Shown: positions 15,500 to 24,600 of the stretch, piece after piece
Position numbering within the stretch: position 1 is the first letter of the stretch
Layout of the letters: every line of letters begins with the position of its first letter
From: Marinobacter sp. CHS3-4
GTDB lineage: Bacteria; Pseudomonadota; Gammaproteobacteria; Pseudomonadales; Oleiphilaceae
Assembly (NCBI RefSeq): GCF_030053415.1
Contig: NZ_JASGBJ010000001.1
Coordinates: forward strand, 682,001-746,000
DNA length: 64,000 bases
Direction of reading: 5' to 3'
The notes under the pieces: generated by a model
Told to the model about the DNA's origin: nothing
Seen by the model: only the letters and a program-made list of their open reading frames with translations
Databases searched by the model: none
Made by a program: the position numbers and the translations under genes

Positions 15500-16408
15500 A
15501 TGTCCATTAAGGACGCAATAATTGGTGTTCGACTTAATGGATTACGTACTTTGGCCGTGGTTATTGAGCGCGGATCAATTACAGGGGCCGCAGAGCATAT
15601 AGGGATCACAGCCTCGGCGATAAGCAAGCAGATCAATCGCTTGGAAGAGGATATAGGCGTTCGCTTACTTCAACGAAGCACCCGGAGTGTTCGCCCGACT
15701 GAGGCCGGGACGAAAATATATGAACTTGCGCGGCCACTTCTTGATGAACTTGCTGCCGCTATCAGTTCGATATCTGATGAGACAGCTCAGGTAGAAGGAA
15801 CCGTTCGGATTTCTGCCACTCCCGCGTTTGGTCGAATTCATGTTGTACCAATCTTGGCGCAGCTAAGCCGAAAACACCCAAAGTTGCGATTTGATCTTAA
15901 GTTGAGCGACAAGATTCACGATTTTGTCGAAGACGAAATCGACATCGCTATTCGAGAAGGTAAATTGGAGGATTCCAGTGCATACTCTGTCTTGCTGCGC
16001 GAAGGATCGGTGAGGCTATATGCATCACCTGCATATATTAGCGAACGTAGTCCTCTTGTGACAATTGATGACCTCTCGCAGCATGAGATTATACTTGTAT
16101 CGAAACCGGGGTTGCTTCGGCCAACTGAACAGGCGCAAAGGCTTAGTTCAAATGTACGATTTGCTCTGAACGATGTGTTTTCAGTTCTGGATTTAGCACT
16201 TGCAGGATTGGGTGTTGCTGGGTTACCCGAATATGTTGCGGAAAAATATGTTGCCTCAGGTGAACTGATCCTGTGTATACCTGAATTTAGCCCGATGCTA
16301 CTTCCTGTGCATGCTTTGTATCCGAGTAAGAGATTCGTCCCCAAGCGTGTGCAGGTAGTGCTGGATGCACTTATTGAAGTGAGAGAAAAAGGACTGCTCC
16401 CAGTTTAA
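15500..16408 (+). CDS. LysR-family transcriptional regulator
   Basis: A 302-residue LysR-type regulator with an N-terminal winged HTH (residues ~10-68, containing ITGAAEHIGITASAISKQI) followed by a periplasmic-binding-protein-like effector domain (VRISATPAFGRIHVVP...). It binds DNA as a dimer or tetramer and responds to an unknown small molecule. It is divergent from the four-TM gene at 15027-15419 with ~80 bp between starts, suggesting that gene is its target. Its base composition is A+T-rich like the neighbouring island. Confidence 0.92.
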   Translation: MSIKDAIIGVRLNGLRTLAVVIERGSITGAAEHIGITASAISKQINRLEEDIGVRLLQRSTRSVRPTEAGTKIYELARPLLDELAAAISSISDETAQVEGTVRISATPAFGRIHVVPILAQLSRKHPKLRFDLKLSDKIHDFVEDEIDIAIREGKLEDSSAYSVLLREGSVRLYASPAYISERSPLVTIDDLSQHEIILVSKPGLLRPTEQAQRLSSNVRFALNDVFSVLDLALAGLGVAGLPEYVAEKYVASGELILCIPEFSPMLLPVHALYPSKRFVPKRVQVVLDALIEVREKGLLPV

Positions 16409-16943
16409 TTGAGGCGCGTTCAATTCAGAAATTTACGGTTCAGATAAGCCAAGTTTCGGACGAATTGACCTATATGTATCTTGCTTAATTATATTGTTTT
16501 TGATTTTTGATCCATTAAATTCAAACATGCTTTTGCAACCATTCGGGTGGTTGCTATTTCTAATATTGGTTCTGGTACTATTTGCATATGCGAAAAAGCC
16601 GCTCCGCGCTGGCCTCTGGTCATGAAGGCGTTAAATGGAAATGGCTTCATGTTGAGCTGGCAAGAATTACGAAAGGAATTTCAAGCTTGCGAGGAGGCAC
16701 TGAGGTTCGTTCGTATCGATTATCAATGGGGCGCTGCCGGCACTATTACGGACTTGCCGGTGTTCCAGTTACTCCAGAATTGAGAGAGTTTGAAACGTTG
16801 TGCTCATTCGAGTCTGGCGCAGTGAGAGGCAACCGGAATTACCTGAAAACGAAACGTGACCAAGCCATGCCGCGGTTAGGGTGTTAGTATCAATTCGGCT
16901 AAACGATTTTTCTAATTGGTTTCGATGGGACAGGTCACTATCC
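16409..16943. other. gene-poor A+T-rich spacer
   Basis: Short overlapping frames exist (for example 16547-16783), but none has a ribosome site, a recognisable domain or coding character. A GGCGTTAAAT near 16630 recalls an attC R' end, but no partner site lies at a suitable distance. I see no supported feature. Confidence 0.5.
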
Positions 16944-17864
16944 ATGAACACACTTCGATGGGCCGTTATAGCAATTGTATTGTTGGGTGCCGTTTCGAAG
17001 TCCGGTTTGGCTTTCGCCAAGGAAGTGATTCACTGGGTTGACGTTACAATTCCGCCGTATCACCACATTGAAGCCGAGGATCAAAACCCTTCCCCGGAAG
17101 CCCAAGAGGCCCAGACAGGCATAACCGACCGCTTACTGGATCTCCTTACCGAGGCCCTTCCCGAATACACCCACAAACGCACCATCGTGCCAACATCACG
17201 GGTCCTGCGTTCTTTGGAAGAGGGGCAGAATGTTTGTAATCCAGCGATGAAAATCACCCCGGAGCGCCAGGAGTACATTGTTTTTTCCCGGCGCCCCAGC
17301 ATTATCGCGCCCTCCAACGGCATCGCCATCCGCGTCAAGGATAGGAATCGTTTCGGGGAACCGCCGGTAGCCCTGGAAAGACTGATGAGTAATCCGGACC
17401 TGGTTTTGGGTGTTGAGTTTGGTCGTGCTTATGGGCGAGACATCGACCAATTGCTGGCATTACACAAGGGCTCTGACTCTGTGTATCAGCGATTTTCAAG
17501 CCCGGCCTATTCCGGGCTGATCCGAATGCTCACGCACAAGCGAGTCGACTATGTGCTGGGTTTTCCGATGGAATTCAGTTATGTGGAAGCGACACGAGAA
17601 CTCGGGCGTGATATCGCGTTTCTCCCCATCAGGGAATCCAGTGAATTCTCCTACTCCTATATCGGCTGCTCAAAGACCGCCACCGGACGCCAACTGATTG
17701 TCGAAATCGACAAGGCGTTGGCTCGAATTCGCAAGACCGAGGCCTATCGGGAAGCGATTGAGCGCTGGCTGCCGACGGTCGTCCATGAGTCGTTCCGGCG
17801 GCATTACCGTGAAGATTTTCTGACCCAGCAAAGACCGATTGAGAGAGACGATTCCCTCCAATAG
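16944..17864 (+). CDS. exported solute-binding-like protein (SBP family 3 type)
   Basis: A 306-residue periplasmic protein with a signal peptide (MNTLRWAVIAIVLLGAVSKS...AFA) followed by a two-lobed amino-acid-binding-like domain. Segments such as VDVTIPPYHHIE, TGITDRLLDLLTEALPEY and CNPAMKITPERQEYIVFSRRP resemble proteins annotated as family 3 solute-binding domains that occur without an ABC transporter. It has no transporter partner nearby, so it may be a sensor or orphan binding protein. ATG 16944 is used in preference to an upstream in-frame start at 16881 because the signal peptide begins there. Confidence 0.8.
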   Translation: MNTLRWAVIAIVLLGAVSKSGLAFAKEVIHWVDVTIPPYHHIEAEDQNPSPEAQEAQTGITDRLLDLLTEALPEYTHKRTIVPTSRVLRSLEEGQNVCNPAMKITPERQEYIVFSRRPSIIAPSNGIAIRVKDRNRFGEPPVALERLMSNPDLVLGVEFGRAYGRDIDQLLALHKGSDSVYQRFSSPAYSGLIRMLTHKRVDYVLGFPMEFSYVEATRELGRDIAFLPIRESSEFSYSYIGCSKTATGRQLIVEIDKALARIRKTEAYREAIERWLPTVVHESFRRHYREDFLTQQRPIERDDSLQ

Positions 17865-17998
17865 AGCTTCCCGATGCGTCAATGATCATTGACGCTATGA
17901 ACCTTCGTTACTCGAAGAAGTACGACGCTTTCGCCCTGGTTTCAAGCGATAGCGATTTTACGAAGCTTGCATCACGTCTGTGTGAATCTGCCTCTGCC
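17855..17998 (+). pseudogene. truncated NYN-domain (LabA/DUF88-like) gene remnant
   Basis: The plus-strand frame reads IELPDASMIIDAMNLRYSKK and continues YDAFALVSSDSDFTKLASRL. This is the core of NYN/PIN-like RNase domains, with the acidic residues of the SSDSDF motif. Only ~48 codons survive and the homology ends where the AraC gene's 3' end begins. It is a remnant joined to a different gene by a rearrangement. Confidence 0.75.
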
Positions 17999-18959
17999 TT
18001 AACGGTGGCACCCCAAACACCCGTTTGTACGCCCGCGAAAACGCTGCTTCCGACTGATACCCCAGCTCCTCGGCCAGTTCGGTCAGCGTGACCGGTGACT
18101 GCCCGATTCGCAGCCTTGCCAGATTCATGCGCCATTCGGTCAGGTAGTGTTTCACGGAGGTGCCGATCACCTCGGTAAAGCGGGCGGAGAAGCCGGAGCG
18201 GGACATGCCGGCGTGGGCGGCCAGGCGGTCGACGGTCCAGTCGGTTTCGGGGCGGGCGTGGATGGCGGCCAGGGCCTTGCCCAGTTTCGGGTCTTTCAGG
18301 GCGCCCAGCCAGCCGGTGCGGGCTTCCGGGCTGTGGGTAATCCAGTGTCGGATGGCCTGAATCACCACGATGTCGGCCAGGTGCGCCATCACCGTCACGC
18401 CGCCGGGGGATAGCGCGCGGGCTTCCTGTTCCATCAGCTGAATCATGGGTTGTAGCTGGGCGGGCAGGGCGCCTTCGCTGGCTTTGATGTGGATGATCTG
18501 CGGCAGTTCGCGAATCAGCTTTTGCGCCGCAACCTGGTCGAACCCCAGCACACCGCAGGTCAGGCGGGTTTCCTCGCCGTTGCTCTCTTCTCCGTCTGTC
18601 TGGTTACCGCCGTAGCGCATGGTTTCAAAACGCTCCGTCAGCCGGGTCACAGGGATGTCGAAAAACGGCTCGCAGGGCTGGTCTTCACTGTGGGCAATGC
18701 AGTGGCCTTCGCCTTTGGGTACCAGCGCCAGGTCGCCGGTTTGCAGGTACAGGCTTTCCTGATTGTGGAAGCGCAGCCAGCAACTGCCCTGGGTGACGAT
18801 GTGGAACATCATCTTGCCGCCCATCGGTGGCATCTCCATACCCCAGGGAGCAATCAGTTCGGCGGTGGCGTACACCGAGCCGTCCATGCGCAGCGAGCAC
18901 AGAGTCTCGCCGAGCGGGTCGGACGTGGTGGGAATGTCTCGCTGTAAGTCGGTGGTCAT
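17958..18959 (-). CDS. AraC-family regulator with cupin sensor domain
   Basis: A ~333-residue activator-type regulator. The N-terminal cupin region (GGKMMFHIVTQGSCWLRFHN) probably senses a ligand, and the C-terminal two helix-turn-helix motifs (WTVDRLAAHAGMSRSGFSARF and LTELAEELGYQSEAAFSRAYK) bind DNA. ATG 18959 (MTTDLQRD) is preferred over the upstream 18998. It is divergent from an NmrA-like gene 150 bp away, a likely target. The last ~13 codons (RQRQIHTDVMQAS) lie inside the NYN-gene remnant, so the native C-terminus appears to have been replaced by fusion. Confidence 0.9.
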   Translation of the reverse strand: MTTDLQRDIPTTSDPLGETLCSLRMDGSVYATAELIAPWGMEMPPMGGKMMFHIVTQGSCWLRFHNQESLYLQTGDLALVPKGEGHCIAHSEDQPCEPFFDIPVTRLTERFETMRYGGNQTDGEESNGEETRLTCGVLGFDQVAAQKLIRELPQIIHIKASEGALPAQLQPMIQLMEQEARALSPGGVTVMAHLADIVVIQAIRHWITHSPEARTGWLGALKDPKLGKALAAIHARPETDWTVDRLAAHAGMSRSGFSARFTEVIGTSVKHYLTEWRMNLARLRIGQSPVTLTELAEELGYQSEAAFSRAYKRVFGVPPLRQRQIHTDVMQAS

Positions 18960-19109
18960 AGGTTGTGTCCGCGGTGGCCATGTTTGGACGTTCTGCAAAA
19001 TAGTATGGATTGAGAAGCATTAATCATCAAGAAAAGCCCTCGTAAACTGGTGTTCATCGGGTGACTTAACGCCCGCATCAACCAAACCATTGTTATGAGG
19101 ATACAGAGC

Positions 19110-19973
19110 ATGAAAACCGAATTGATCGCCGTTGTTGGCTCCACCGGAAAAACCGGTGCGCGGGTATTGGCGCAGCTGAATTCTATGGGCATTGGTGCGC
19201 GCGGGCTGTCCCGAAATTCGCAGGTGCCGTTCGATTGGGAAAACCGCGTCACCTGGCCAGCGGCGCTGGAAGGCGTGCGCGCCGTCTACGTGACCTACTA
19301 CCCGGACCTGGCCGTGCCGCAGGCGGAAGCGGATATTCGCGAGTTTGTCGCGGTGGCCAAGCAGCAGGGCGTGGAGCATCTGGTGCTGATGTCAGGCCGT
19401 GGCGAGGAAGGCGCCCGGCGGGCGGAGCAGGTGGTGGAAACCAGCGGCCTGGCCTGGAACGTGGTGCGTGCCAGTTGGTTTATGCAGAACTTCAGCGAGA
19501 GTTTCATGCTGGACGGCCTGCAGGCAGGCGAGCTGGTGCTGCCGCAGCCCAACGCCAGTGAACCGTTCATCGATGTGGACGACATCGCCAGTGTGGCCGT
19601 GGCAGCGCTGACCAACCCCGCGTTGCGCAACCAGTTACTGGAAGTCACCGGGCCGGAATTGCTCACCTTTGACCAGTGCGTGCAGGCCATCGCCAACGCC
19701 AGCGGCCGCGAGATCGGCTTCACCCCGGTGCCGGTGGATGCGTATCTTGAAGGCGCCAAAGCCGAGGGCTTACCGGACGACATCGCCTGGCTGATCAACG
19801 AGCTGTTCGTGAACGTGCTGGATGGCCGCAATGAACACACCACGAACACGGTCCAGAAGGTTCTGGGGCGGCCGGCGCGGAGTTTTGCGGACTATGTGGC
19901 CCGGGTGTCGCCTGAGGTTTGGGGCGGCAGCGACGTGTCCGATCCTAAAAACGAGCCGCCAGGAAATCGATAA
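19110..19973 (+). CDS. NmrA-like NAD(P)-binding oxidoreductase
   Basis: A 287-residue atypical short-chain dehydrogenase of the NmrA/QOR2 group, which binds NAD(P) and acts as a quinone reductase or redox sensor. The glycine motif VVGSTGKTGARVL (residues ~7-19) is at the N-terminus. A conserved ASWFMQNFSESF follows near residue 125. ATG 19110 with GAGG upstream is chosen. It is divergent from the AraC regulator, and its 3' end overlaps the convergent LysR gene by 29 bp. Confidence 0.88.
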   Translation: MKTELIAVVGSTGKTGARVLAQLNSMGIGARGLSRNSQVPFDWENRVTWPAALEGVRAVYVTYYPDLAVPQAEADIREFVAVAKQQGVEHLVLMSGRGEEGARRAEQVVETSGLAWNVVRASWFMQNFSESFMLDGLQAGELVLPQPNASEPFIDVDDIASVAVAALTNPALRNQLLEVTGPELLTFDQCVQAIANASGREIGFTPVPVDAYLEGAKAEGLPDDIAWLINELFVNVLDGRNEHTTNTVQKVLGRPARSFADYVARVSPEVWGGSDVSDPKNEPPGNR

Positions 19974-20823
19974 ACACCCTTAGTTTGTGGGGCATGAAGT
20001 CGGTTTCCTGGAATAGGGCGAACACTTCGTGCGGTGGCTTTGCCTGATTCGGGAACAGCTCTTCCAGAGCGTGATTGGCCAGGTCTTTGTGGATCAGGTA
20101 GTCCGGTAACAGGGTAATCCCCATCCCCAACTTGGCCGCCTGGTATATGGACAATACGTCGTTCACCACCAGCACTTTGTGGGATTCAGGCAGCGCCAGG
20201 CCTGGCAGGCTGTTCCGATGGCGTTTTTCGATGTCGGGCAAATGGCTGCTGTAGATGATTCGGTGCCGGCCCAGTTCCTCCAGCGATTGCGGGTATCCGC
20301 GTTCCCGCAGGTAATTCGGCGCGGCGCACATCACCATTCGGGAAGCGAGTAGCCGTCGTGATTTCAGGCGCGAATCCTTCAGATCTCCGATGCGTATGGC
20401 GAGATCCAGATCGGATTCGACCAGATCTTCGTGTCGGTCGCTGACGGTCAGGTCGAATTGGATGTCGGGGTAGTCTTGCGAGAAGTCGGCCAATGCGGGC
20501 AACAGCTGGGCGTGCGCAAACGTGGGCGTTGCGGTAATGCGCAGTCGTCCGACCGGTTTGGCGGTCAGGTTTTGCAGCATGCGTTGGGTGGTTCGCCTTT
20601 CTTCTTCAATCCGTCGGCAGGAGTCGAGGTATACCCGGCCAGCCTGGGTCAGCGACAGGCTGCGGGTGGTGCGATTCAGCAGCCGAACGCCCAGGGCCTG
20701 TTCGGTCTGCTTCAGTTGGCGGCTGACCACCGACGTACTCATTTTCAGTTGATCGGCGGCGCCTTTGAAACTCCCAGCCTCCACAAGGGCCAGAAACAAC
20801 GCCTGCTCTGTCACGGCTGACAT
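19945..20823 (-). CDS. LysR-family transcriptional regulator
   Basis: A 292-residue LysR-type regulator: winged HTH at residues ~1-60 (GAADQLKMSTSVVSRQLKQ) and a substrate-binding-like effector domain after it (LRITATPTFAHAQLLPALADF). Divergent from the nitroreductase gene at 20960, with 136 bp between starts that contain a TGTTG-N9-CAACA inverted repeat, so it probably controls that gene and itself. The inducer is unknown. Confidence 0.92.
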   Translation of the reverse strand: MSAVTEQALFLALVEAGSFKGAADQLKMSTSVVSRQLKQTEQALGVRLLNRTTRSLSLTQAGRVYLDSCRRIEEERRTTQRMLQNLTAKPVGRLRITATPTFAHAQLLPALADFSQDYPDIQFDLTVSDRHEDLVESDLDLAIRIGDLKDSRLKSRRLLASRMVMCAAPNYLRERGYPQSLEELGRHRIIYSSHLPDIEKRHRNSLPGLALPESHKVLVVNDVLSIYQAAKLGMGITLLPDYLIHKDLANHALEELFPNQAKPPHEVFALFQETDFMPHKLRVFIDFLAARF

Positions 20824-20835
20824 GAAATCCCTAAT

Positions 20836-20854
20836 TGTTGCTGATTTAACAACA
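20836..20854. promoter_or_regulatory. candidate LysR operator
   Basis: TGTTG (20836-20840) and CAACA (20850-20854) form an inverted repeat with a 9 bp centre just outside the LysR start codon. It fits the T-N11-A style of LysR boxes in the shared divergent promoter region. Confidence 0.45.
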
Positions 20855-20959
20855 GTATATTACCTGAATGGCTCTTTATTGCCATTTAGGGGATTTCTAT
20901 ACTGCCCGCTCATCGTCCGAGTTCGCTCGGCCCCGAAGAGCCAGACGGAGGCAGGCCCC

Positions 20960-21700
20960 ATGGAACTGATCAATGCCTTGAATCATCGCCGTAGCATCCG
21001 GCACTACCACAATATTCCGATCCCTTCAGGCGTGATGAGCCGGTTGCTGAAGCAGGCCCTGAAAGCGCCCAGTAGCTCCAATGTGCAGCCCTATCGCCTG
21101 GCCGTGGCCAGCGGCGACGTGCGCCGGGCCATCAGCGACGAACTGTGCGAACGCTATGACCGGGCGAGCAGTGTCAGCCGCATGCCTTTGCCCCTGAAAC
21201 TGTGGCATGGCGTGACCGGTAAAGTGTTACCGGACGGTGACTACAATCCGAACGTGAAGTATCCGAAGGAGCTGCACCAACGCAAATTCGAGTGCGGCAT
21301 GGGCCTGTATGAAACCCTTGGCATCGACCGGGAGGACTATGCAGCGCGGGACCGTCAGATGCGGCGTAACTTTGAGTTCTTCGGCGCGCCCACGGTGATT
21401 TTTGTCTACGTGCACGACAAGCTGGGCCGGTACAGCGCCCTGGATGCGGGGATTTTCCTGCAGTCGTTGATGCTGGCGGCCGTGGACGAAGGCCTGGGTA
21501 CCTGTACCCAGGCTGCGCTCGCCATCTGGGGCGGCCCCGTTCGCGAACGGTTTGAGATAGAGGCAGACTACAAATTGCTGTGCGGTGTCTCCATCGGTTA
21601 CCCGGCGGCGCATCCGGTCAACGAATACCAACCGGCAAGGCGCGACGTGGCCGACATCCAGTTGAGGTTGCGCGACCAGGCAAACCGGGCATCGGCCTAA
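20960..21700 (+). CDS. nitroreductase-family flavoprotein
   Basis: A 246-residue FMN-dependent reductase of the nitroreductase superfamily, which reduces nitroaromatics, quinones or similar acceptors with NAD(P)H. The N-terminal FMN-phosphate motif HRRSIRHYHNIP (residues ~8-19) and the SSSNVQPYRLAV block are conserved. The C-terminal part contains GLGTCTQAAL. ATG 20960 with GGAGG upstream is chosen; earlier in-frame codons from 20765 would overlap the LysR gene. Likely regulated by the divergent LysR protein. Confidence 0.9.
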   Translation: MELINALNHRRSIRHYHNIPIPSGVMSRLLKQALKAPSSSNVQPYRLAVASGDVRRAISDELCERYDRASSVSRMPLPLKLWHGVTGKVLPDGDYNPNVKYPKELHQRKFECGMGLYETLGIDREDYAARDRQMRRNFEFFGAPTVIFVYVHDKLGRYSALDAGIFLQSLMLAAVDEGLGTCTQAALAIWGGPVRERFEIEADYKLLCGVSIGYPAAHPVNEYQPARRDVADIQLRLRDQANRASA

Positions 21701-21795
21701 TCGTCAGTACAGACACTCGCACGGCTCGCGATTTCATCATGAGGGCGTTGCACCTGGTTGCAGCGGCTCTTCTGTACTCCCGGGTCGCCCCGGTT

Positions 21796-23349
21796 TCAGA
21801 GATCCTGCTGGTCAAGCAGCCGCTCAATGCGCTCCCTCATGATGGCCTCGTGCAGTTCAATCTGGCGCTTTTCGTTGCGCAGAGATCGCAGCAGCGCCCC
21901 GGCCATGAACAGCATCAGTACAATGAAAGGGAAGGCAGCCACGATGGACAGTGTCTGCAATGCCGACAGGCCACCGGAAAACAGCAACACACCCGCGACA
22001 AACACAGGGACGACGCCCCAGATAACGCGAATGAGGCGGCTGGGGTTCAGCACGCCTCTGCTGGTAAACATGCCGAGCACAAAGGTGGCCGAGTTGGCGG
22101 AGGTAATCACGAACAGAACAATGAGCAACAGCATCAACCAGCCAAGGCTTTCAGCGGAGGTGAGGTGTTCCAATGTCACGAACAGCGCTGAGCTGACTTC
22201 CTGCACAACCGCATCACCAATACCGCCTGCGCCAAACAGCTCGATGTGCAAAGCGGTTCCGCCGAAGGTGGTAATCCAGATGGTGCTCAGCAATACAGGC
22301 ACGCCCATCACGCCCAGCACGAACTCCCGAATGGTACGCCCCCGTGATATCCGTGCAATGAAACTACCGACAAACGGGGCCCAGGAGACGCCCCAGGCCC
22401 AGTAGAATATCGTCCAGCGTTCCACCCAGTCTTCCGTGCCACTGTAGGGCGTCATCAGCAGGCTCATGCCGATCACGTTATCGAAATAGTCGCCCACAGC
22501 GGTGGTCATCACCGAGGTAATGAAATCGGTGGGGCCGACAAAGAACACGAACAGCAGCAGGATGGCAGCCAGCCACATATTCAGGTCACTGACGTATCGA
22601 ACGCCTTTTTCCAATGGCGTCAGGGCGCACAGCAGGAAGACGATCGCAACACCGGCGAGGATGGCCATCTGCGGTTGCAGGCCAAAGGGTAAGCCAGCAA
22701 CCGTTGTCAGGCCGCTGTTTATTTGAATGATGCCCAGGCCCAGTGTGGTAGCGACACCGAAGACCGTCGACACCACGGCCAGTATGTTGATGGCGTGGCC
22801 GATGCCGCCGTCAACGCGATCTCCGAGGGTAATGCGAAACGTCTCGCTGATCAGGCCTGGCCGTTCCTGGCGGAACCGAACGTAGGCGATGGCCAGCCCC
22901 ACGACCGCGAAGTTGCCCCATTGGTGGAACCCCCAGTGAAAGAGGGAATAACGCATGGCCAGTCCTGCAGCCTCAGGCGTGCGAGCTTCAGCCAGACCAA
23001 GAGGCGGCGCAACGTAGTGGCTCATGGGCTCGGCCACGCCCCAGAAGACCAAGCCAACACCCATGCCGGCAGAGAAGATCATCCCCAGCCATGTCGGGTA
23101 GGCGAATTCCGGGGTTTCCCCATCGGCCCCGAGTCGGATGCTGCCGTAATTGCTCAGGGCAACGCTCAGGCAAAACACCAGGAAACCCGTTGTCGCAAAC
23201 AGATAGAGCCAACCGAAATGTTCGGTGGTAAATATCAGGGCCTGTTGTGTCCAGGCCTCCAGACTTGCGGGTAGCATTACCCCAAGGCCCACGAAAGCGG
23301 TTAGTAAAAGTAGCGAGATATAAAAGACCCAGCCCGGGCGATTTTCCAT
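21796..23349 (-). CDS. BCCT-family betaine/choline/carnitine transporter
   Basis: A 517-residue, 12-TM secondary transporter that takes up trimethylammonium compounds such as betaine, choline or carnitine, usually with sodium or protons. The family's tryptophan-rich signature is visible in the TM8 region as WTIFYWAWGVSWAPFVG, and the glycine-rich GMIFSAGMGVGLVFWGVAEP stretch lies in TM3. It fits osmoprotection in a salt-tolerant organism. The short C-terminal tail (IMRERIERLLDQQDL) could take part in osmosensing as in BetP, but this is unproven. AGGA precedes the start. Confidence 0.93.
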   Translation of the reverse strand: MENRPGWVFYISLLLLTAFVGLGVMLPASLEAWTQQALIFTTEHFGWLYLFATTGFLVFCLSVALSNYGSIRLGADGETPEFAYPTWLGMIFSAGMGVGLVFWGVAEPMSHYVAPPLGLAEARTPEAAGLAMRYSLFHWGFHQWGNFAVVGLAIAYVRFRQERPGLISETFRITLGDRVDGGIGHAINILAVVSTVFGVATTLGLGIIQINSGLTTVAGLPFGLQPQMAILAGVAIVFLLCALTPLEKGVRYVSDLNMWLAAILLLFVFFVGPTDFITSVMTTAVGDYFDNVIGMSLLMTPYSGTEDWVERWTIFYWAWGVSWAPFVGSFIARISRGRTIREFVLGVMGVPVLLSTIWITTFGGTALHIELFGAGGIGDAVVQEVSSALFVTLEHLTSAESLGWLMLLLIVLFVITSANSATFVLGMFTSRGVLNPSRLIRVIWGVVPVFVAGVLLFSGGLSALQTLSIVAAFPFIVLMLFMAGALLRSLRNEKRQIELHEAIMRERIERLLDQQDL

Positions 23350-23375
23350 AAACGTCCTGTTTTAGAAGCTGAAAA

Positions 23376-24431
23376 TTATGGCAGTGCCGCACCAGCAACC
23401 ACTTGATTGCGTCCTTTGTGCTTTGCCTGATAAAGCCGGTGATCGGCCGCCTCCAGCAGTTCCCGAATGGTTTGCCCATCCTGCGGAAATTGCGCGCTGC
23501 CAATGCTCGTGGTTATCTGAACCCTGCTTTCGCCTGCTTTCACCTCCAGCGAGTCGACCGCCTGTCGGATGTTTTCGGCCACCTTCTCGGATCCCGGTTT
23601 GTCGGTTTCCGGAAGCAGAATCAGGAATTCTTCCCCGCCCCAGCGCGCCGGTGTGTCAGCGGCTCTTAACCGTTGCTGCATCACATCGGCCACGGCGATC
23701 AGTACCTGGTCGCCGACATCGTGTCCGTATTGGTCGTTAATGGTTTTGAAGTGGTCCAGGTCCAGGGTCAGAAGGCTGAAACCGGTGCCGGCGTATTTGG
23801 CGTGCGCAAGGGTGTCGTCCAGCAGCTCGCGCAGATGTTTTCGATTGGACAGGCCCGTCAGTGAGTCGGTCGAGGCAATACGATGCAGACGTTCTGCGGC
23901 ATTCTCTCGAACGGTTTCGTAAGCGTAGACGCCGCCTGTCAAAACCAGGCTGCAGGCCACGACATTCGTCATGCCCACCATATCCATGAGCCCGGGCGTA
24001 TTGAAGTGGTATCGATAGTAAAGAAACCAGGCGATCGTCAGCAGTATCAGAGACAGCGGCATTCCTAACTGGCGACCGTGAAGAAAATGGGCGATCACGG
24101 GGATCAGGAAAAACCAGACGAACACCTTGTCGGAAAGGCCTGGGGTCAGCAATGCCGCAATCAGCATCGAATACAGCAAAAGAACGTAAATCAGGCTCCA
24201 GGGCTGAATGTTTCGGCTGCGCGGAAGAATGACGATCAGCACCACCGCGAAAACCGATACGGCCAGTTCAAACGCGGCGAGGTGGTAGACGCCCCGTGTA
24301 AGATTCAGCACGGCGAAGCCGAAACAGAAGATGGCCGTCAGCATCAGCAGCCAGTGCAGCAAAGCCCGGCGCTGGACGTCGATCGCAGAGCGCCGGCTAT
24401 GCTTTAGAGATGTCTCTGAAAGATCGCTCAC
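23376..24431 (-). CDS. diguanylate cyclase with membrane sensor domain
   Basis: A 351-residue inner-membrane protein. Six or so hydrophobic segments occupy residues ~25-180, followed by a GGDEF domain (residues ~190-345) with the active motif RWGGEEF and upstream DSLTGLSNRK and DLDHFKTIND blocks. It should make cyclic-di-GMP from two GTP, affecting motility or biofilm formation. There is no EAL domain. An RxxD inhibitory site before GGEEF was not seen with certainty. GTG 24431 is the start. It lies directly upstream of the BCCT gene on the same strand (26 bp), possibly co-transcribed. Confidence 0.93.
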   Translation of the reverse strand: MSDLSETSLKHSRRSAIDVQRRALLHWLLMLTAIFCFGFAVLNLTRGVYHLAAFELAVSVFAVVLIVILPRSRNIQPWSLIYVLLLYSMLIAALLTPGLSDKVFVWFFLIPVIAHFLHGRQLGMPLSLILLTIAWFLYYRYHFNTPGLMDMVGMTNVVACSLVLTGGVYAYETVRENAAERLHRIASTDSLTGLSNRKHLRELLDDTLAHAKYAGTGFSLLTLDLDHFKTINDQYGHDVGDQVLIAVADVMQQRLRAADTPARWGGEEFLILLPETDKPGSEKVAENIRQAVDSLEVKAGESRVQITTSIGSAQFPQDGQTIRELLEAADHRLYQAKHKGRNQVVAGAALP

Positions 24432-24600
24432 TTGGCCCCGGTGTCCCGTGCGGTGAAGGCATGAATTGATTGAGAGATGCCTAGTCTATCAGCTTAGCAT
24501 TGATCCGGAATTCTTGGCGTTCGCCAATATGGTAATGGCAAGCTGTTCGTTGGTTCTGGGCTACGCTTGGTGGAACCTTTCTGGGGTTTGAGGGAAGTTT

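Noticed and set aside
16600..16640. Possible attC R' end (GGCGTTAAAT)
   Set aside because: The nearest R''-like sequence (near 16405) is about 230 bp away and damaged, beyond normal attC length.
16547..16887. Two short overlapping frames in the 16409-16943 spacer
   Set aside because: No ribosome site, no domain, and unlike neighbouring genes in codon use.
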